This document shows, piece after piece, positions 55,769 through 64,000 of a stretch of 64,000 nucleotides of DNA (the first letter of the stretch is position 1; each line of letters starts with the position of its first letter). Position numbers and translations under genes: made by a program. The notes under the pieces are model-generated. The model made no database searches and was not told the DNA's origin. It worked only from the letters and a program-made list of their open reading frames with translations. Source of the DNA: Zestomonas insulae (lineage in GTDB: Bacteria; Pseudomonadota; Gammaproteobacteria; Pseudomonadales; Pseudomonadaceae); contig NZ_JAFEUP010000003.1 of NCBI RefSeq assembly GCF_016901015.1, positions 372,001 to 436,000 on the forward strand, given 5' to 3'.

Positions 55769-57118
55769 ATGCACATCCATATTCTCGGCATCTGCGGCAC
55801 GTTCATGGGTTCGCTGGCGGTGCTGGCCAAGGAACTTGGCCACCGCGTCACCGGTTCCGACGCCAACGTCTACCCGCCGATGAGCACCCAGCTGGAAGCC
55901 CAAGGCATCGAGCTGATGCAGGGCTACGAAGCGGCGCACCTGCAGCCGGCGCCGGACCTGGTGGTGGTCGGCAACGCCCTGTCGCGCGGCAACCCGGCGG
56001 TGGAATACCTGCTCAACCAGGGCCTGCCGTATGTCAGCGGCCCACAGTGGCTGGCCGATCATGTGCTGCAGGGCCGCTGGGTACTGGCCGTCGCCGGCAC
56101 CCACGGCAAGACCACCACCAGCAGCATGCTCGCCTGGGTGCTGGAACACGCCGGCATGAGCCCGGGCTTCCTGATCGGCGGCGTACCGCAGAACTTCGCG
56201 GTGTCGGCACGCCTCGGCGGCACGCCGTTCTTCGTGGTCGAGGCCGACGAGTACGACAGTGCGTTCTTCGACAAGCGCTCGAAGTTCGTCCACTACCGCC
56301 CGCGCACGGCGATCCTCAACAACCTCGAATTCGACCACGCGGACATCTTCCCCGACCTCGCGGCCATCGAGCGACAGTTCCACCACCTGGTGCGGACCAT
56401 CCCCGGCGACGGCCTGATCATCCACCCGACCACCGAGCAAGCCCTCGAGCACGTACTGACCATGGGCTGCTGGACCCCGGTGCAGACCACCGGCGCCGGC
56501 GGTCAGTGGCAGGCCAGGCTGCTCAGCGAGGACGGCTCGCGCTTCGAGGTGCTGTTCGACGGCGCCGTGCAGGGCACCGTGGACTGGGCGCTGACCGGCC
56601 AGCACAACGTCGCCAACGCCCTGGCCTGCCTGGCCGCGGCGCGGCATGTCGGCGTGCTGCCGGCGCAGGGCGCCGAGGCGCTGTCGGCGTTCAAGAGCGT
56701 CAAGCGGCGCATGGAGAAGGTGGCCGAAGTCAACGGCGTGACCATCTACGACGACTTCGCTCACCACCCGACCGCCATCGCCACCACCCTCGATGGCCTG
56801 CGCAAGCGGGTCGGCGATGCGCCGCTGATCGCCATCGTCGAGCCGCGTTCCAACTCGATGAAGCTCGGCGCGCACCGCGACGGTCTGCCCGACTCGGTGA
56901 CCCAGGCCGACCAGGTGATCTGGTACGCGCCAGCCAACCTCGGCTGGGACCTCGGCGCCACCGCCGCGGCGTGCAGCGTGCCGGCGGTGGTCTGTGATTC
57001 GCTGGAGGCGATCATCGAGCGGGTCAAAGGCCAGGCGCGCCCCGGCACCCAGGTGGTGATCATGAGCAATGGCGGCTTCGGCGGCCTGCACGGCAAGCTG
57101 GCCAAGGCGCTGGCGTAG
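55769..57118 (+). CDS. mpl: UDP-N-acetylmuramate:L-Ala-gamma-D-Glu-meso-DAP ligase
   Basis: Murein-peptide ligase, 449 residues, which re-attaches recycled tripeptide to UDP-MurNAc. The N-terminal Rossmann part reads HIHILGICGTFMGSLAVLAKELG; the ATP loop is GTHGKTTT with Lys114; NNLEFDHADIF, the DDFAHHPTAI block and EPRSNSMK are the Mur ligase central and C-terminal marks. The ATG at 55769 gives this standard N-terminus. In Pseudomonas, loss of Mpl derepresses AmpC, so it is linked to beta-lactam sensing. Followed by REPIN 6 and ubiX. Confidence 0.97.
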   Translation: MHIHILGICGTFMGSLAVLAKELGHRVTGSDANVYPPMSTQLEAQGIELMQGYEAAHLQPAPDLVVVGNALSRGNPAVEYLLNQGLPYVSGPQWLADHVLQGRWVLAVAGTHGKTTTSSMLAWVLEHAGMSPGFLIGGVPQNFAVSARLGGTPFFVVEADEYDSAFFDKRSKFVHYRPRTAILNNLEFDHADIFPDLAAIERQFHHLVRTIPGDGLIIHPTTEQALEHVLTMGCWTPVQTTGAGGQWQARLLSEDGSRFEVLFDGAVQGTVDWALTGQHNVANALACLAAARHVGVLPAQGAEALSAFKSVKRRMEKVAEVNGVTIYDDFAHHPTAIATTLDGLRKRVGDAPLIAIVEPRSNSMKLGAHRDGLPDSVTQADQVIWYAPANLGWDLGATAAACSVPAVVCDSLEAIIERVKGQARPGTQVVIMSNGGFGGLHGKLAKALA

Positions 57119-57129
57119 GCGTACGTCTA

Positions 57130-57197
57130 TGTAGGAGCGAATTCATTCGCGATGAGCGCGGTACGACCGGCTATCGCGAATGAATTCGCTCCTACAG
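57130..57197 (+). repeat. REPIN 6 (paired REP)
   Basis: TGTAGGAGCGAATTCATTCGCGATG and CTATCGCGAATGAATTCGCTCCTACAG, both arms perfect, spacer about 18 bases, between mpl and ubiX. Confidence 0.93.
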
Positions 57198-57238
57198 GGC
57201 GGCACCCCTTGATCCCGACAACCTCTCAAGGAGCTTCG

Positions 57239-57871
57239 ATGAGCGGACCCGAACGCATCACCCTGGCGATGACCGGCGCCTCAGGCGCGCAGTACGGCCT
57301 GCGCCTGCTCGATTGCCTGATCCAGGAAGACCGCGAGGTGCATTTCCTGATCTCCAAGGCGGCGCAGCTGGTGATGGCCACTGAGACCGACGTCAGCCTG
57401 CCGTCCAAGCCGCAGGCCATGCAGGCGTTTCTCAGCGAGTACACCGGTGCCGCGCCGGGGCAGATCCGCGTGTACGGCAAGGAAGACTGGATGGCCCCGC
57501 CGGCCTCCGGCTCCGGCGCGCCGAGCGCCATGGTGGTGGTGCCCTGTTCCACCGGCACGCTGTCGGCGATTGCCACGGGGGCCTGCAACAACCTGATCGA
57601 GCGCGCCGCCGACGTGGTGCTCAAGGAGCGCCGCCAGCTGATCCTGGTGCCGCGCGAGGCGCCGTACTCGAGCATCCACCTGGAGAACATGCTCAAGCTG
57701 TCCAACCTCGGCGCGGTGATCGTGCCGGCCTCGCCGGGCTTCTACCATCAGCCGCAGACCATCGACGACCTGGTCGACTTCGTGGTCGCACGCATCCTCA
57801 ATCTGCTCAACATTCCGCAGGACATGCTGCCGCGCTGGGGTGAGCACCATCAGGTCAGCGGCGATGACTGA
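57239..57871 (+). CDS. ubiX: Flavin prenyltransferase UbiX
   Basis: Makes prenylated FMN, the cofactor of UbiD decarboxylases in ubiquinone synthesis. It is 210 residues with the flavin loop [14 protein letters not shown], the [25 protein letters not shown] block, [17 protein letters not shown] and [20 protein letters not shown]. The start at 57239 follows CAAGGAGCTTCG. Its last codons overlap the start of the YceK-like gene by eight bases. Confidence 0.96.
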   Translation: MSGPERITLAMTGASGAQYGLRLLDCLIQEDREVHFLISKAAQLVMATETDVSLPSKPQAMQAFLSEYTGAAPGQIRVYGKEDWMAPPASGSGAPSAMVVVPCSTGTLSAIATGACNNLIERAADVVLKERRQLILVPREAPYSSIHLENMLKLSNLGAVIVPASPGFYHQPQTIDDLVDFVVARILNLLNIPQDMLPRWGEHHQVSGDD

Positions 57872-58166
57872 CTCGCGTCGCGTGGCCGCTGGCCTCGCGC
57901 TGCTGCTGATCGCCCTGTTGCCCGGCTGCGCCACGGTGCGCACCCTCGACGCGGCCAAGCCTGGCGCGCCGCTGGTCTACGCCGGCACGCGCCTGGACTG
58001 GTATTCGCTGAATGGTGGTTGCTGCCCGCGCGACCGCTTCGGCGCCGAAGCGCCGACCTATGCGGGGCTGGATCTACCGGCCAGTGCGCTGCTGGATTCC
58101 CTGCTGCTGCCGTTCTCGCTGGCTGCGGTGCTGGGCATCAGCCTCGGGGTGACCGGCGGCTACTGA
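57864..58166 (+). CDS. YceK/YidQ family lipoprotein (DUF1375)
   Basis: A 100-residue lipoprotein: signal with lipobox LLPGC (near residue 22), then [17 protein letters not shown] and the end [23 protein letters not shown] characteristic of YceK. Unknown function, probably outer membrane. Translationally coupled to ubiX through an eight-base overlap. Confidence 0.8.
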   Translation: MTDSRRVAAGLALLLIALLPGCATVRTLDAAKPGAPLVYAGTRLDWYSLNGGCCPRDRFGAEAPTYAGLDLPASALLDSLLLPFSLAAVLGISLGVTGGY

Positions 58167-58176
58167 GCCGCGCAGC

Positions 58177-58485
58177 TCACTCGACTTCTTCGTCTTCGTC
58201 GTCCGGCGCGTCGCTGTCGGCGACCAGTGCTTCCAGGCATTTCAGGCGGTGCTGGCTGGCGCCGGCGCTCAGTGTCCACACCTCGCCGGCGGCATCGAAC
58301 TGCGCTGCGGCGACTTCCGCCTCGGTGAAGCGCCACAGCCGGCGGGTGCTGCCGTCCATCACCTCGATGCTGAGCAGCTGCTCCGGGCGGTCGGCGTGCA
58401 GCTCGAAATGCCAGGCATACAGCCCGTCGATTTCCAGCATGTCGGTGGCTTGCAGGGCGGCGAGCAGGGAAGCGGCTTGGGTCAT
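58177..58485 (-). CDS. Conserved small acidic protein, unknown function
   Basis: A 102-residue cytoplasmic protein. It begins MTQAASLLAALQATDMLEIDGLYAWHFELHA and ends in an acidic tail (DSDAPDDEDEEVE). No domain I recognise. It starts at 58485 and lies 34 bases after the oxidoreductase gene, so may share its message. It is convergent with the YceK-like gene. Confidence 0.7.
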   Translation of the reverse strand: MTQAASLLAALQATDMLEIDGLYAWHFELHADRPEQLLSIEVMDGSTRRLWRFTEAEVAAAQFDAAGEVWTLSAGASQHRLKCLEALVADSDAPDDEDEEVE

Positions 58486-58519
58486 GGTCGGTTCTTCGGT
58501 CAGGGGGAGGGCGGCGAGT

Positions 58520-59161
58520 TTAGCGCCCCAGCTTGCGCAACTCATCCGACTCGACCACCCGCACGCCGTTGTCTTCCTCCAGCGCCAGACGCCACAGGGC
58601 GCGCGCCAGGGTGCACGCGGCGATACCGCGGTACTTGCCGGGGATCAGTCGCGCCAAGGGGGCGGCTAGTTGCTCACCGAGGCGGGTTTCGCGGCGTTCG
58701 CCGAGCAGCAGCGAGGGCCGTGCGATGGTCAGTTGCGGCCAGTCCATGGCGCGCAGCGAGGCTTCCAGTTCGCCCTTCACGCGGTTGTAGAACACTGCCG
58801 ACTTGGCGTCGGCACCCAGCGCGCTGATCACCAGGAAATGCCGCGCACCGAGTTCCCGCGCGCGGCGGGCGAAGGCCAGCACCAGGTCGTGGTCGACAGC
58901 GCGAAACGCCTCCTGCGAGCCGGCCTGCTTGATGGTCGTGCCGAGGCAGCTGAACGCCGTGTCGATCGGTCCGTTGAGCTCCGGCAGCAGCGCGGCCAAC
59001 TCGCCTTGCGGGTTGTCCAGATGCGCATGCTCGACCAGCGGGCGGCGGGTTGGCGCCAGCACGCGGCGCACCGTCGGCTCGTTGAGCAGACGGTCGAGCA
59101 GGTGTTCGCCGGTCAGTCCGGTGGCGCCGGCGAGCAGGATGCGTTGCGGGGTCAAGTACAT
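58520..59161 (-). CDS. NAD(P)-binding oxidoreductase (atypical SDR, HTATIP2-like)
   Basis: A 213-residue atypical short-chain dehydrogenase. The nucleotide loop is [14 protein letters not shown], then [20 protein letters not shown] (family mark), [25 protein letters not shown] and [11 protein letters not shown]. It has the YxxxK-like NRVKGE arrangement of the HTATIP2/YwnB group, whose substrate is not established. Confidence 0.85.
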   Translation of the reverse strand: MYLTPQRILLAGATGLTGEHLLDRLLNEPTVRRVLAPTRRPLVEHAHLDNPQGELAALLPELNGPIDTAFSCLGTTIKQAGSQEAFRAVDHDLVLAFARRARELGARHFLVISALGADAKSAVFYNRVKGELEASLRAMDWPQLTIARPSLLLGERRETRLGEQLAAPLARLIPGKYRGIAACTLARALWRLALEEDNGVRVVESDELRKLGR

Positions 59162-59264
59162 GGAGAGTTCTCGCTTCCGTTACACCCAGAGCTTAGAAGC
59201 TAAGCCACGGGTATGCAGTAATGGACGTTTCGAATGGCTATTGGTTCTCGCCGTGTGACGTGCG

Positions 59265-61001
59265 TCACTTGCCGGCGGCGGGTTGCGCCTGGGCCGCGTT
59301 CAGCGCGCTCATGGCTCGCCGCGCCTGCGCTTCGCGCAAGCGTTGCCAGTGCTTGAGCACGCCGCTGGGCGCCCAGATCTGCGGTTCCGAGGGGTCGAAG
59401 CCGTCGGCCTTCTCGCGTTCGGCGACCAGCGTGCGGGCGCGGTCGAAGGCGCGCTCGATGTCGTCGGTTTCGTTGAATGCGTCGGCGAACAGCGCGTGGC
59501 CGAAGTAGGAGAAGTCATTCTCCTCCGAGCAGCCGAACGACACCCGGTCGGCGCGTGCGGCGGTGATCACCAGGGTGCGGTCGTCCTTGATCGCCGGGAT
59601 GAAGCCGCCGGAGAAGCACGCCGAGATGACCACGATCTTGTCGCGCTCCTTGAGCGGTTGCAGCAGCACCGCCAGCTCGTCGGCGGACAGGCTGGCCAGC
59701 TCGAGGCGCGGCTGGTCGAGGCTGAGTTCGTGATTGCGCGAGCCGTGACTGGTCAGGTAGATGAACAGCAGGTCCTCCGGACCGCTGCGCTCGGCCAGGG
59801 TGCGCAGCGCGCGGCCGAGGTTCTCGCGGGTGGCCAGCGGGCGGTCGGCGAGGTGGTCGCGGTGGTTGATCAGGCTGATCTGGCCGTAAGCGCCGAAGCG
59901 CTGCAGGAGCAGACGGCTGACGTAGTCGGCCTCGCGCAGGAACACGCTTTGCTTGCCGTCGCCGGCCAGGCTCAGGCTGTACAGCTCGAGCGCCGGGGTC
60001 GAGGCGGGCAGCGCGGCGAGCGCCTGGTCGAGCAACGCGCCCTGGCGCAGCAGACCGATCTCCAACGGGTCGGGCAGCAACTGGCCGCGCTCGTCGCGGA
60101 TGCGTTGGCCGCCCTGCCAGGTGCCGCTCTGCACGCTGCCGTCGGCGGCGGTCAGGCTGCCTTGGCCGCTGTAGCTCTCGCGCACGAAGCTGCCCTGGTA
60201 GCGGCTGCCGTCGGGCAGGCGCAGCAGGCCTTCGCCGTGGTAGCGCCAGTTGCGGAACTGGCCCTGGTAATGAGTGCCGTCGGCGCCGCGGTATTCACCG
60301 CTGCCGTTCAGTGCGCCGTTGGCGAATTCGCCGCTCCACACATCGCCGTCGGCGTTCTCGTAGCGGCCCTTGCCGGCGAACTCGTCGTTGAGGAAGGCGC
60401 CGCTGTAGTGGTCGCCGTCGCGGGTGCGGTAGCTGCCTTCACCGTTCAGTAGGCCGTTGCTGAAGGTGCCGCTGAATTCGCTGCCGTCACTGTCGATGCG
60501 CACCCCGCTGCCATTCGGCTGGCCTTCGAGAAACTGCCCCTGGAAGCTGCTGCCGTCGTCGCGCTCGAGCTTGCCTAGGCCGTTGTAGCGGTCCTTGGCG
60601 AATTCGCCCTGATAGCGTTCGCCGTTGCGCTTGAAGCTGCCCTGGCCGTGCATCTGGCCTTGCTGGAAGCTGCCTTCGTAGGTGACGCCGCTGCCGTAGC
60701 TGAGCTTGCCCTGGCCGTCGAACAGACCGCGGCGGAATTCGCCGACATAACGCTCGCCGTTGGCGCCACGCCATTCGCCCTGGCCGTCGAACAGGCCGTC
60801 CTTGAACTGCCCCTCGAACCAGCTGGCGTTGGCGTAGTCGAGCCGCCCCGGACCCTGCAGCAGGCCGTCGACCACCTGGCCCCGGTAGCGACCGCCATCC
60901 GGCAGCACGGCGCTCGGCGGCGTCAGCGGCTCGCCTTCGCCGCAGGCGGTGAGCAGCAGAAGCAGCGAGAAGGGGACAAGCAGGCGGCGCATGGCGGACA
61001 T
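59265..61001 (-). CDS. MORN-repeat lipoprotein with C13 (caspase/legumain-like) peptidase domain
   Basis: A 578-residue lipoprotein: lipobox LLTAC (Cys20), about eleven MORN repeats at 36-310 (pattern Y-x-G-x-F-x-x-G-x-x-x-G-x-G), a linker, then a C13-type cysteine peptidase domain at about 345-545. The dyad is visible as His419 in YLTSHGSRNHE and Cys462 in VISACFSGGF, each at the end of a hydrophobic strand. Expected at the cell envelope. The start may also be the ATG three codons downstream (60992). The biological role is not known to me. Confidence 0.88.
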   Translation of the reverse strand: MSAMRRLLVPFSLLLLLTACGEGEPLTPPSAVLPDGGRYRGQVVDGLLQGPGRLDYANASWFEGQFKDGLFDGQGEWRGANGERYVGEFRRGLFDGQGKLSYGSGVTYEGSFQQGQMHGQGSFKRNGERYQGEFAKDRYNGLGKLERDDGSSFQGQFLEGQPNGSGVRIDSDGSEFSGTFSNGLLNGEGSYRTRDGDHYSGAFLNDEFAGKGRYENADGDVWSGEFANGALNGSGEYRGADGTHYQGQFRNWRYHGEGLLRLPDGSRYQGSFVRESYSGQGSLTAADGSVQSGTWQGGQRIRDERGQLLPDPLEIGLLRQGALLDQALAALPASTPALELYSLSLAGDGKQSVFLREADYVSRLLLQRFGAYGQISLINHRDHLADRPLATRENLGRALRTLAERSGPEDLLFIYLTSHGSRNHELSLDQPRLELASLSADELAVLLQPLKERDKIVVISACFSGGFIPAIKDDRTLVITAARADRVSFGCSEENDFSYFGHALFADAFNETDDIERAFDRARTLVAEREKADGFDPSEPQIWAPSGVLKHWQRLREAQARRAMSALNAAQAQPAAGK

Positions 61002-61080
61002 CCCAGTCGTGGCATGCCGGCAGTATGCCCCAGAAATGCGACGGGGCGCTCGGGGCGCCCCGTACGGTTCAGGCCCGGCT

Positions 61081-61222
61081 AGAGCCTGTTTACGATCTCC
61101 TGGCTCGCGGCCAGACCGCGTTAAAAGTGGCCTCAAATGCTCATTTACACTTCGTAAATTGCGCTTTTTCGGCCACTTTTGCCTTGTCTGGCTCTAATCC
61201 AGAAAATCGTAAAACAGGCTCT
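61081..61222 (+). repeat. MITE-like inverted-repeat element, copy A
   Basis: About 142 bases with inverted ends (GAGCCTGTTTACGATCTCCTGG and CCAGAAAATCGTAAAACAGGCTC). Inside are CGCGTTAAAAGTGGCCTCAA, ATGCTCATTTACACTTCGTA and TTTTTCGGCCACTTTTGCC. The right end abuts the stop codon of the MaoC-type gene, and the left lies upstream of the MORN-peptidase gene. No coding capacity. Confidence 0.8.
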
Positions 61223-61677
61223 CAGACGAAGCACAGCGCCAGGCTTTCGGCGATGTAGGCAGGCTTGGCCTGGCCTTCGATCTCCAGGGTGCAGCGCGAC
61301 TTGATCAGCCACTGGCCGGGGTTCTTCTCGGTGATGTCGAGCACCGTGACCTGCAGGCGCACGCGCGAGTTGACCGGCACCGGCTGGATGAAGCGCACGC
61401 TGTCGAGGCCGTAGTTGACGCCCATCTTCATGCCTTCCGGGGCGATGAACAGGCTCGAGCTGAGGTGCGGAATCAGCGACAGCGAGAGGAAGCCGTGGGC
61501 GATGGTGGTGCCGAACGGGGTGTGCTTGGCCTTCTCGACATCGACGTGGATGAACTGGTGGTCTTCGGTGCAATCGGCGAACTGGTTGATGCGCTCCTGA
61601 TCGATGGTCAGCCAGTCGGAATGACCGAGGTCTTTGCCGATGAATGTCTTCAGTTCAGAGAGGGGTACTGACGGCAT
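61222..61677 (-). CDS. MaoC/PhaJ-type (R)-enoyl-CoA hydratase
   Basis: A 151-residue single-hotdog hydratase converting enoyl-CoA to (R)-3-hydroxyacyl-CoA. The catalytic pair is Asp35 and His40 in FADCTEDHQFIH, followed by GTTIAHGFLSLSLIP. The type is like Pseudomonas PhaJ4, which can feed PHA synthesis, but I cannot fix the subtype by eye. It starts at 61677 behind AAGGAGGCAAC. Its stop touches the MITE-like element. Confidence 0.88.
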   Translation of the reverse strand: MPSVPLSELKTFIGKDLGHSDWLTIDQERINQFADCTEDHQFIHVDVEKAKHTPFGTTIAHGFLSLSLIPHLSSSLFIAPEGMKMGVNYGLDSVRFIQPVPVNSRVRLQVTVLDITEKNPGQWLIKSRCTLEIEGQAKPAYIAESLALCFV

Positions 61678-61866
61678 GTTGCCTCCTTGATGGGCGGTTT
61701 TTTATTGGAATTGAACCGTATTGGGCGAAGATCACCATGCGCCAAAGGTTGGGTCAAGTACGCATGCCTGCGGCGAATGGCTAGGTATAGACGCGCGCCG
61801 GGCCTGCTTATAATGGCGCCGGCCCGCTGACGCCCCGTGGCGGCCCCTGTTTGTGGAGATTTTTCG

Positions 61867-62229
61867 ATGCTGTTACGCGGCCTGACCTGGCTGGTGCTGT
61901 TCCAACTGCTCGGCACGGCGCTCAACGTGCTGCTGCTGCCCATGCTGCCGGGGCCGATCATCGGCCTGCTGCTGCTACTCGCCTACCTGATCTTCCAGGG
62001 CGAGGTCAGCGCGCCGGTCAGCGAAGCGGCCAGCAGCCTGCTGCGCTACCTGCCGCTGCTGCTGGTCCCAGCCGCCGTCGGGGTGATGGCCTATGCGCGG
62101 GACATCGCCGCGGACTTCTGGGCGGTGGCCGGCTCGCTGCTGCTTTCGCTGCTGCTCGCCCTGCTGTTCGCCGGCTGGCTCATGCAGAAACTCATCGACC
62201 GCCAGGCGCGGCGCCGGGGTGAGCCATGA
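61867..62229 (+). CDS. CidA/LrgA family holin-like protein
   Basis: A 120-residue, four-helix inner-membrane protein of the CidA/LrgA family (TWLVLFQLLGTALNVLLLPMLPGPIIGLLLLL is diagnostic). Family members influence lysis or pyruvate/overflow metabolite transport. The ATG at 61867 has GTGGAGATTTTTCG upstream. The last bases overlap the lrgB-like start (ATGA). Confidence 0.88.
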   Translation: MLLRGLTWLVLFQLLGTALNVLLLPMLPGPIIGLLLLLAYLIFQGEVSAPVSEAASSLLRYLPLLLVPAAVGVMAYARDIAADFWAVAGSLLLSLLLALLFAGWLMQKLIDRQARRRGEP

Positions 62230-62942
62230 GCCTCGACTGGACGGGCGCCTGGCAGGCGCTGATTCATCACCCGCTGTTCGGTGTCGGCGTCACCCTAGGC
62301 GCCTACCAGCTGGCGCTGGCCGCCTACGAGAAGACCCGCTGGGTGTTCCTCCAGCCGGTGCTGGTGTCGATGCTGCTGGTGATCGGCGTGCTGCTCGCCT
62401 GCGGCCTGGATTACGCCGAGTACCGCAAGAGCGCCGAGGTGCTCACGGTGTTCCTCGGCCCGGCCACGGTGGCCCTGGCGGTGCCGCTGTTCCTCAACCT
62501 CAAGCGCATCCGCCAACTGTTCTGGCCGACCCTGCTGACCCTGCTGATCGGTGGCGTGGTCGCCACCGTGCTCGGCGTGGCGCTGGCCTGGCTGTTCGGT
62601 GCCGAGCACCTGATGCTGATGAGCCTGGCGCCGAAGTCGGTGACCTCGCCGATCGCCATGCTGGTGGCCAACCAGATCGGCGGCATCGCCGCGCTGGCGG
62701 CGGTGTTTGTGCTGATCACCGGGGTGATCGGGGCGATCTGCGGCCCCGAACTGCTGCGCCTGATCGGCGTGCGCCATCCGGCCGCGCAGGGGCTGGCGCT
62801 GGGCATGACCGCGCACGCGGTGGGCACCTCGCGGGCACTGCAGGAAGGCGAGGAGTGCGGCGCATTCGCCGCGCTGGGCATGAGCCTGATGGGCGTCGGT
62901 ACCGCGGTGCTGCTGCCCCTGGCCGTGGCGCTGATCGTTTAA
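62226..62942 (+). CDS. LrgB family protein
   Basis: A 238-residue membrane protein with six or seven helices, partner of the LrgA-like protein. The core LKPLVTSPIA-type block is present as LAPKSVTSPIAMLVANQIGG, and GMTAHAVGTSRALQEGEECGAFAAL is typical. The four-base overlap with the previous gene shows translational coupling, as in lrgAB and cidAB. Confidence 0.92.
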   Translation: MSLDWTGAWQALIHHPLFGVGVTLGAYQLALAAYEKTRWVFLQPVLVSMLLVIGVLLACGLDYAEYRKSAEVLTVFLGPATVALAVPLFLNLKRIRQLFWPTLLTLLIGGVVATVLGVALAWLFGAEHLMLMSLAPKSVTSPIAMLVANQIGGIAALAAVFVLITGVIGAICGPELLRLIGVRHPAAQGLALGMTAHAVGTSRALQEGEECGAFAALGMSLMGVGTAVLLPLAVALIV

Positions 62943-62973
62943 GCTTGTCGCACGCCCTGGCCGAGACCTGACC

Positions 62974-63564
62974 ATGACCCTGCCGCTGTTTCCGCTCAAC
63001 ACCGTGCTGTTCCCCGGCTGCACGCTGGACCTGCAGATCTTCGAGGCGCGCTACCTGGACATGCTCGGGCGCTGCATGAAGCAGGGCGGCGGCTTCGGCG
63101 TGGTGGCGATCCTCGACGGCGCGGAAGTCGGTCAGGCCGCTGCGCGCACCGCGCCGGTCGGCTGCGAGGCGCTGATCCGCGACTGGAAACAACGGCCCAA
63201 TGGCCTGCTCGGCATTCGCGTCGAGGGTGGCCGGCGCTTTCGCGTGCAGCACAGCGAGGTGCAGCGCGACCAGCTGACCGTCGCCGAGGTGGACTGGCTG
63301 GCCGAGAGCGAGCCCCGTCCATTGCTCGCCGAGCAGGCCGACCTCGCCGCACTGCTGGCGGCGCTGGCCGAACACCCGATGGTCGCCGAGCTGGGTATGG
63401 GCGGCGTGGTCGCCCACCAGCAGGCGCTGGCCAACCAGCTCGCCTACCTGCTGCCGTTCAGCCTGGAGCAGAAGCTCGAACTGCTCGGCCTCGACGATCC
63501 GCAGACGCAGTTGCAGCGCATCCAGCGCCTGCTCGAGCAGCTGCAGGGCGAGATGACCGCCTAG
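62974..63564 (+). CDS. LON peptidase substrate-binding domain protein
   Basis: A 196-residue protein made only of the Lon N-terminal substrate-binding domain: LPLFPLNTVLFPGCTLDLQIFEARYLDMLGRCM at the start, no ATPase or protease part. Such proteins are common in Pseudomonas and unassigned; an adaptor or regulator role is only a guess. It starts at 62974, 31 bases after the lrgB-like gene, and may be cotranscribed. Confidence 0.9.
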   Translation: MTLPLFPLNTVLFPGCTLDLQIFEARYLDMLGRCMKQGGGFGVVAILDGAEVGQAAARTAPVGCEALIRDWKQRPNGLLGIRVEGGRRFRVQHSEVQRDQLTVAEVDWLAESEPRPLLAEQADLAALLAALAEHPMVAELGMGGVVAHQQALANQLAYLLPFSLEQKLELLGLDDPQTQLQRIQRLLEQLQGEMTA

Positions 63565-63570
63565 CGCGGC

Positions 63571-63715
63571 TCAGAGTCGGGTGCGATCTCCTGGATTAGC
63601 GCCAGACAAGGCAAAGTGGCCGAAAAAGCACAGTTTACGAAGGGTAAATGAGCATTTTGAGGCCACTTTTAACGCCGTCTGGGCGCGAGCCAGGAAATCG
63701 TCGACAGACACTTAG
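63571..63715 (-). repeat. MITE-like inverted-repeat element, copy B (opposite orientation)
   Basis: About 145 bases matching copy A when read on the minus strand (GGCGTTAAAAGTGGCCTCAA, TGCTCATTTACCCTTCGTAA, TTTTTCGGCCACTTTGCC), with inverted ends GCGATCTCCTGGATTAGCGCC and CGAGCCAGGAAATCG. It overlaps the stop codon of the PAP2 gene by its last bases. Confidence 0.8.
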
Positions 63716-64000
63716 TAGGCGTAGCGCTGCAGGGCCTCGGGCAGCGCCCACAGGGCGAAGGCGCCGAGCAGCGCCAGACAGGCCGGCAGGATCAACCACC
63801 AGATGCGTTGCGACAGCGCGGCGAGCGGCGTGTGCCACTGCGCCAGACTCAGGCTGACCGCACAGAAGCCGCCGGCGAGCAGCGCGCCGGCGATGATGTC
63901 GGTCGGCCAGTGCACACCGAGGTAGACCCGCGACAGGGCGATCGCCAGCGCCGGCAGGCCGGCCAGCAGCAGCCAGGTCAGCCGCCAGCGCACCGGCTGG
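63712..64000 (-). CDS. PAP2-family phosphatase, C-terminal part (5' end beyond window)
   Basis: Visible are the last 95 or so residues of a membrane phosphatase. The PAP2 signature motif SRVYLGVHWPTDIIAG is complete, followed by two hydrophobic helices and the end PEALQRYAY. It would act on lipid phosphates or undecaprenyl diphosphate at the periplasmic face. The earlier phosphatase motifs and any fused N-terminal domain (for example DedA) lie past the window end. The stop codon is inside the MITE-like element. Confidence 0.8.
   Translation of the reverse strand, partial: QPVRWRLTWLLLAGLPALAIALSRVYLGVHWPTDIIAGALLAGGFCAVSLSLAQWHTPLAALSQRIWWLILPACLALLGAFALWALPEALQRYAY

Overview
The window is a high-GC (roughly two thirds G+C) stretch of a Pseudomonas-type gammaproteobacterial chromosome. 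The evidence is gene content and order. gcbA, a DUF2333 gene, a Nudix gene, a SUI1/YciH gene and speA lie in the order known from P. aeruginosa, as do fdnGHI-fdhE-selA-selB and mpl-ubiX, and typical Pseudomonas REP pairs are scattered through the second half. No phage, transposase, plasmid or CRISPR locus is visible. I cannot name the species.

Layout. 0-6.4 kb: gcbA (diguanylate cyclase, cut by the window edge), DUF2333, Nudix hydrolase, SUI1-like protein, speA. 6.4-21.7 kb: a small secreted orphan, a minus-strand dinF / GAF-GGDEF / DUF2214 operon, a thioester alpha-2-macroglobulin lipoprotein (yfhM), a small membrane protein, a GNAT enzyme, pbpC, a membrane GGDEF protein and a chemoreceptor. 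21.9-25.9 kb: two tandem secreted type-B carboxylesterases with the same catalytic numbering. 25.9-27.7 kb: a DUF606 transporter and a DUF1835 protein.

27.9-37.3 kb is a complete selenocysteine cassette. fdnG has an in-frame TGA followed by a SECIS-like hairpin. fdnH, fdnI, fdhE, selA and selB (TTG start inside the selA stop) follow, and tRNA-Sec (selC) closes it. The locus therefore encodes a selenoenzyme and the dedicated factors needed to make it, apart from selenophosphate synthase.

37.3-42.3 kb (minus strand) holds a compact operon of GNAT, DsrE-family, GcvH-like lipoyl, GrpB and M15D dipeptidase genes, then two DUF4136 lipoproteins, cmoM and a MazG-like gene. 42.4-47.5 kb is a fatty-acyl module (MaoC hydratase, AraC regulator, large FabG, thiolase) resembling mycobacterial htdX-fabG4-fadA2. 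47.6-55.5 kb (minus strand) is a probable amine or amino-alcohol catabolic cluster: Fe-type alcohol dehydrogenase, aldehyde dehydrogenase, glutamine-synthetase-like ligase, ethanolamine-type permease with a candidate sigma-54 promoter, and an ExaC-type aldehyde dehydrogenase. It sits beside mpl, where P. aeruginosa carries its ethanolamine genes. 55.8-64 kb: mpl, ubiX, a YceK-like lipoprotein, small conserved genes, a MORN-repeat/C13 caspase-like lipoprotein, a MaoC hydratase, an LrgA/LrgB pair, a LON-substrate-domain protein and the end of a PAP2 phosphatase.

Repeats stand out: six paired REPs (REPINs) between 33.6 and 57.2 kb plus one lone half at 3.4 kb, three copies of a MITE-like element of about 140-200 bp, and several other short palindromic intergenic elements. 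The best candidates for new biology are the glutamylation-type amine cluster, the lipoyl/DsrE operon, the MORN-caspase lipoprotein, and the MITE-like family.
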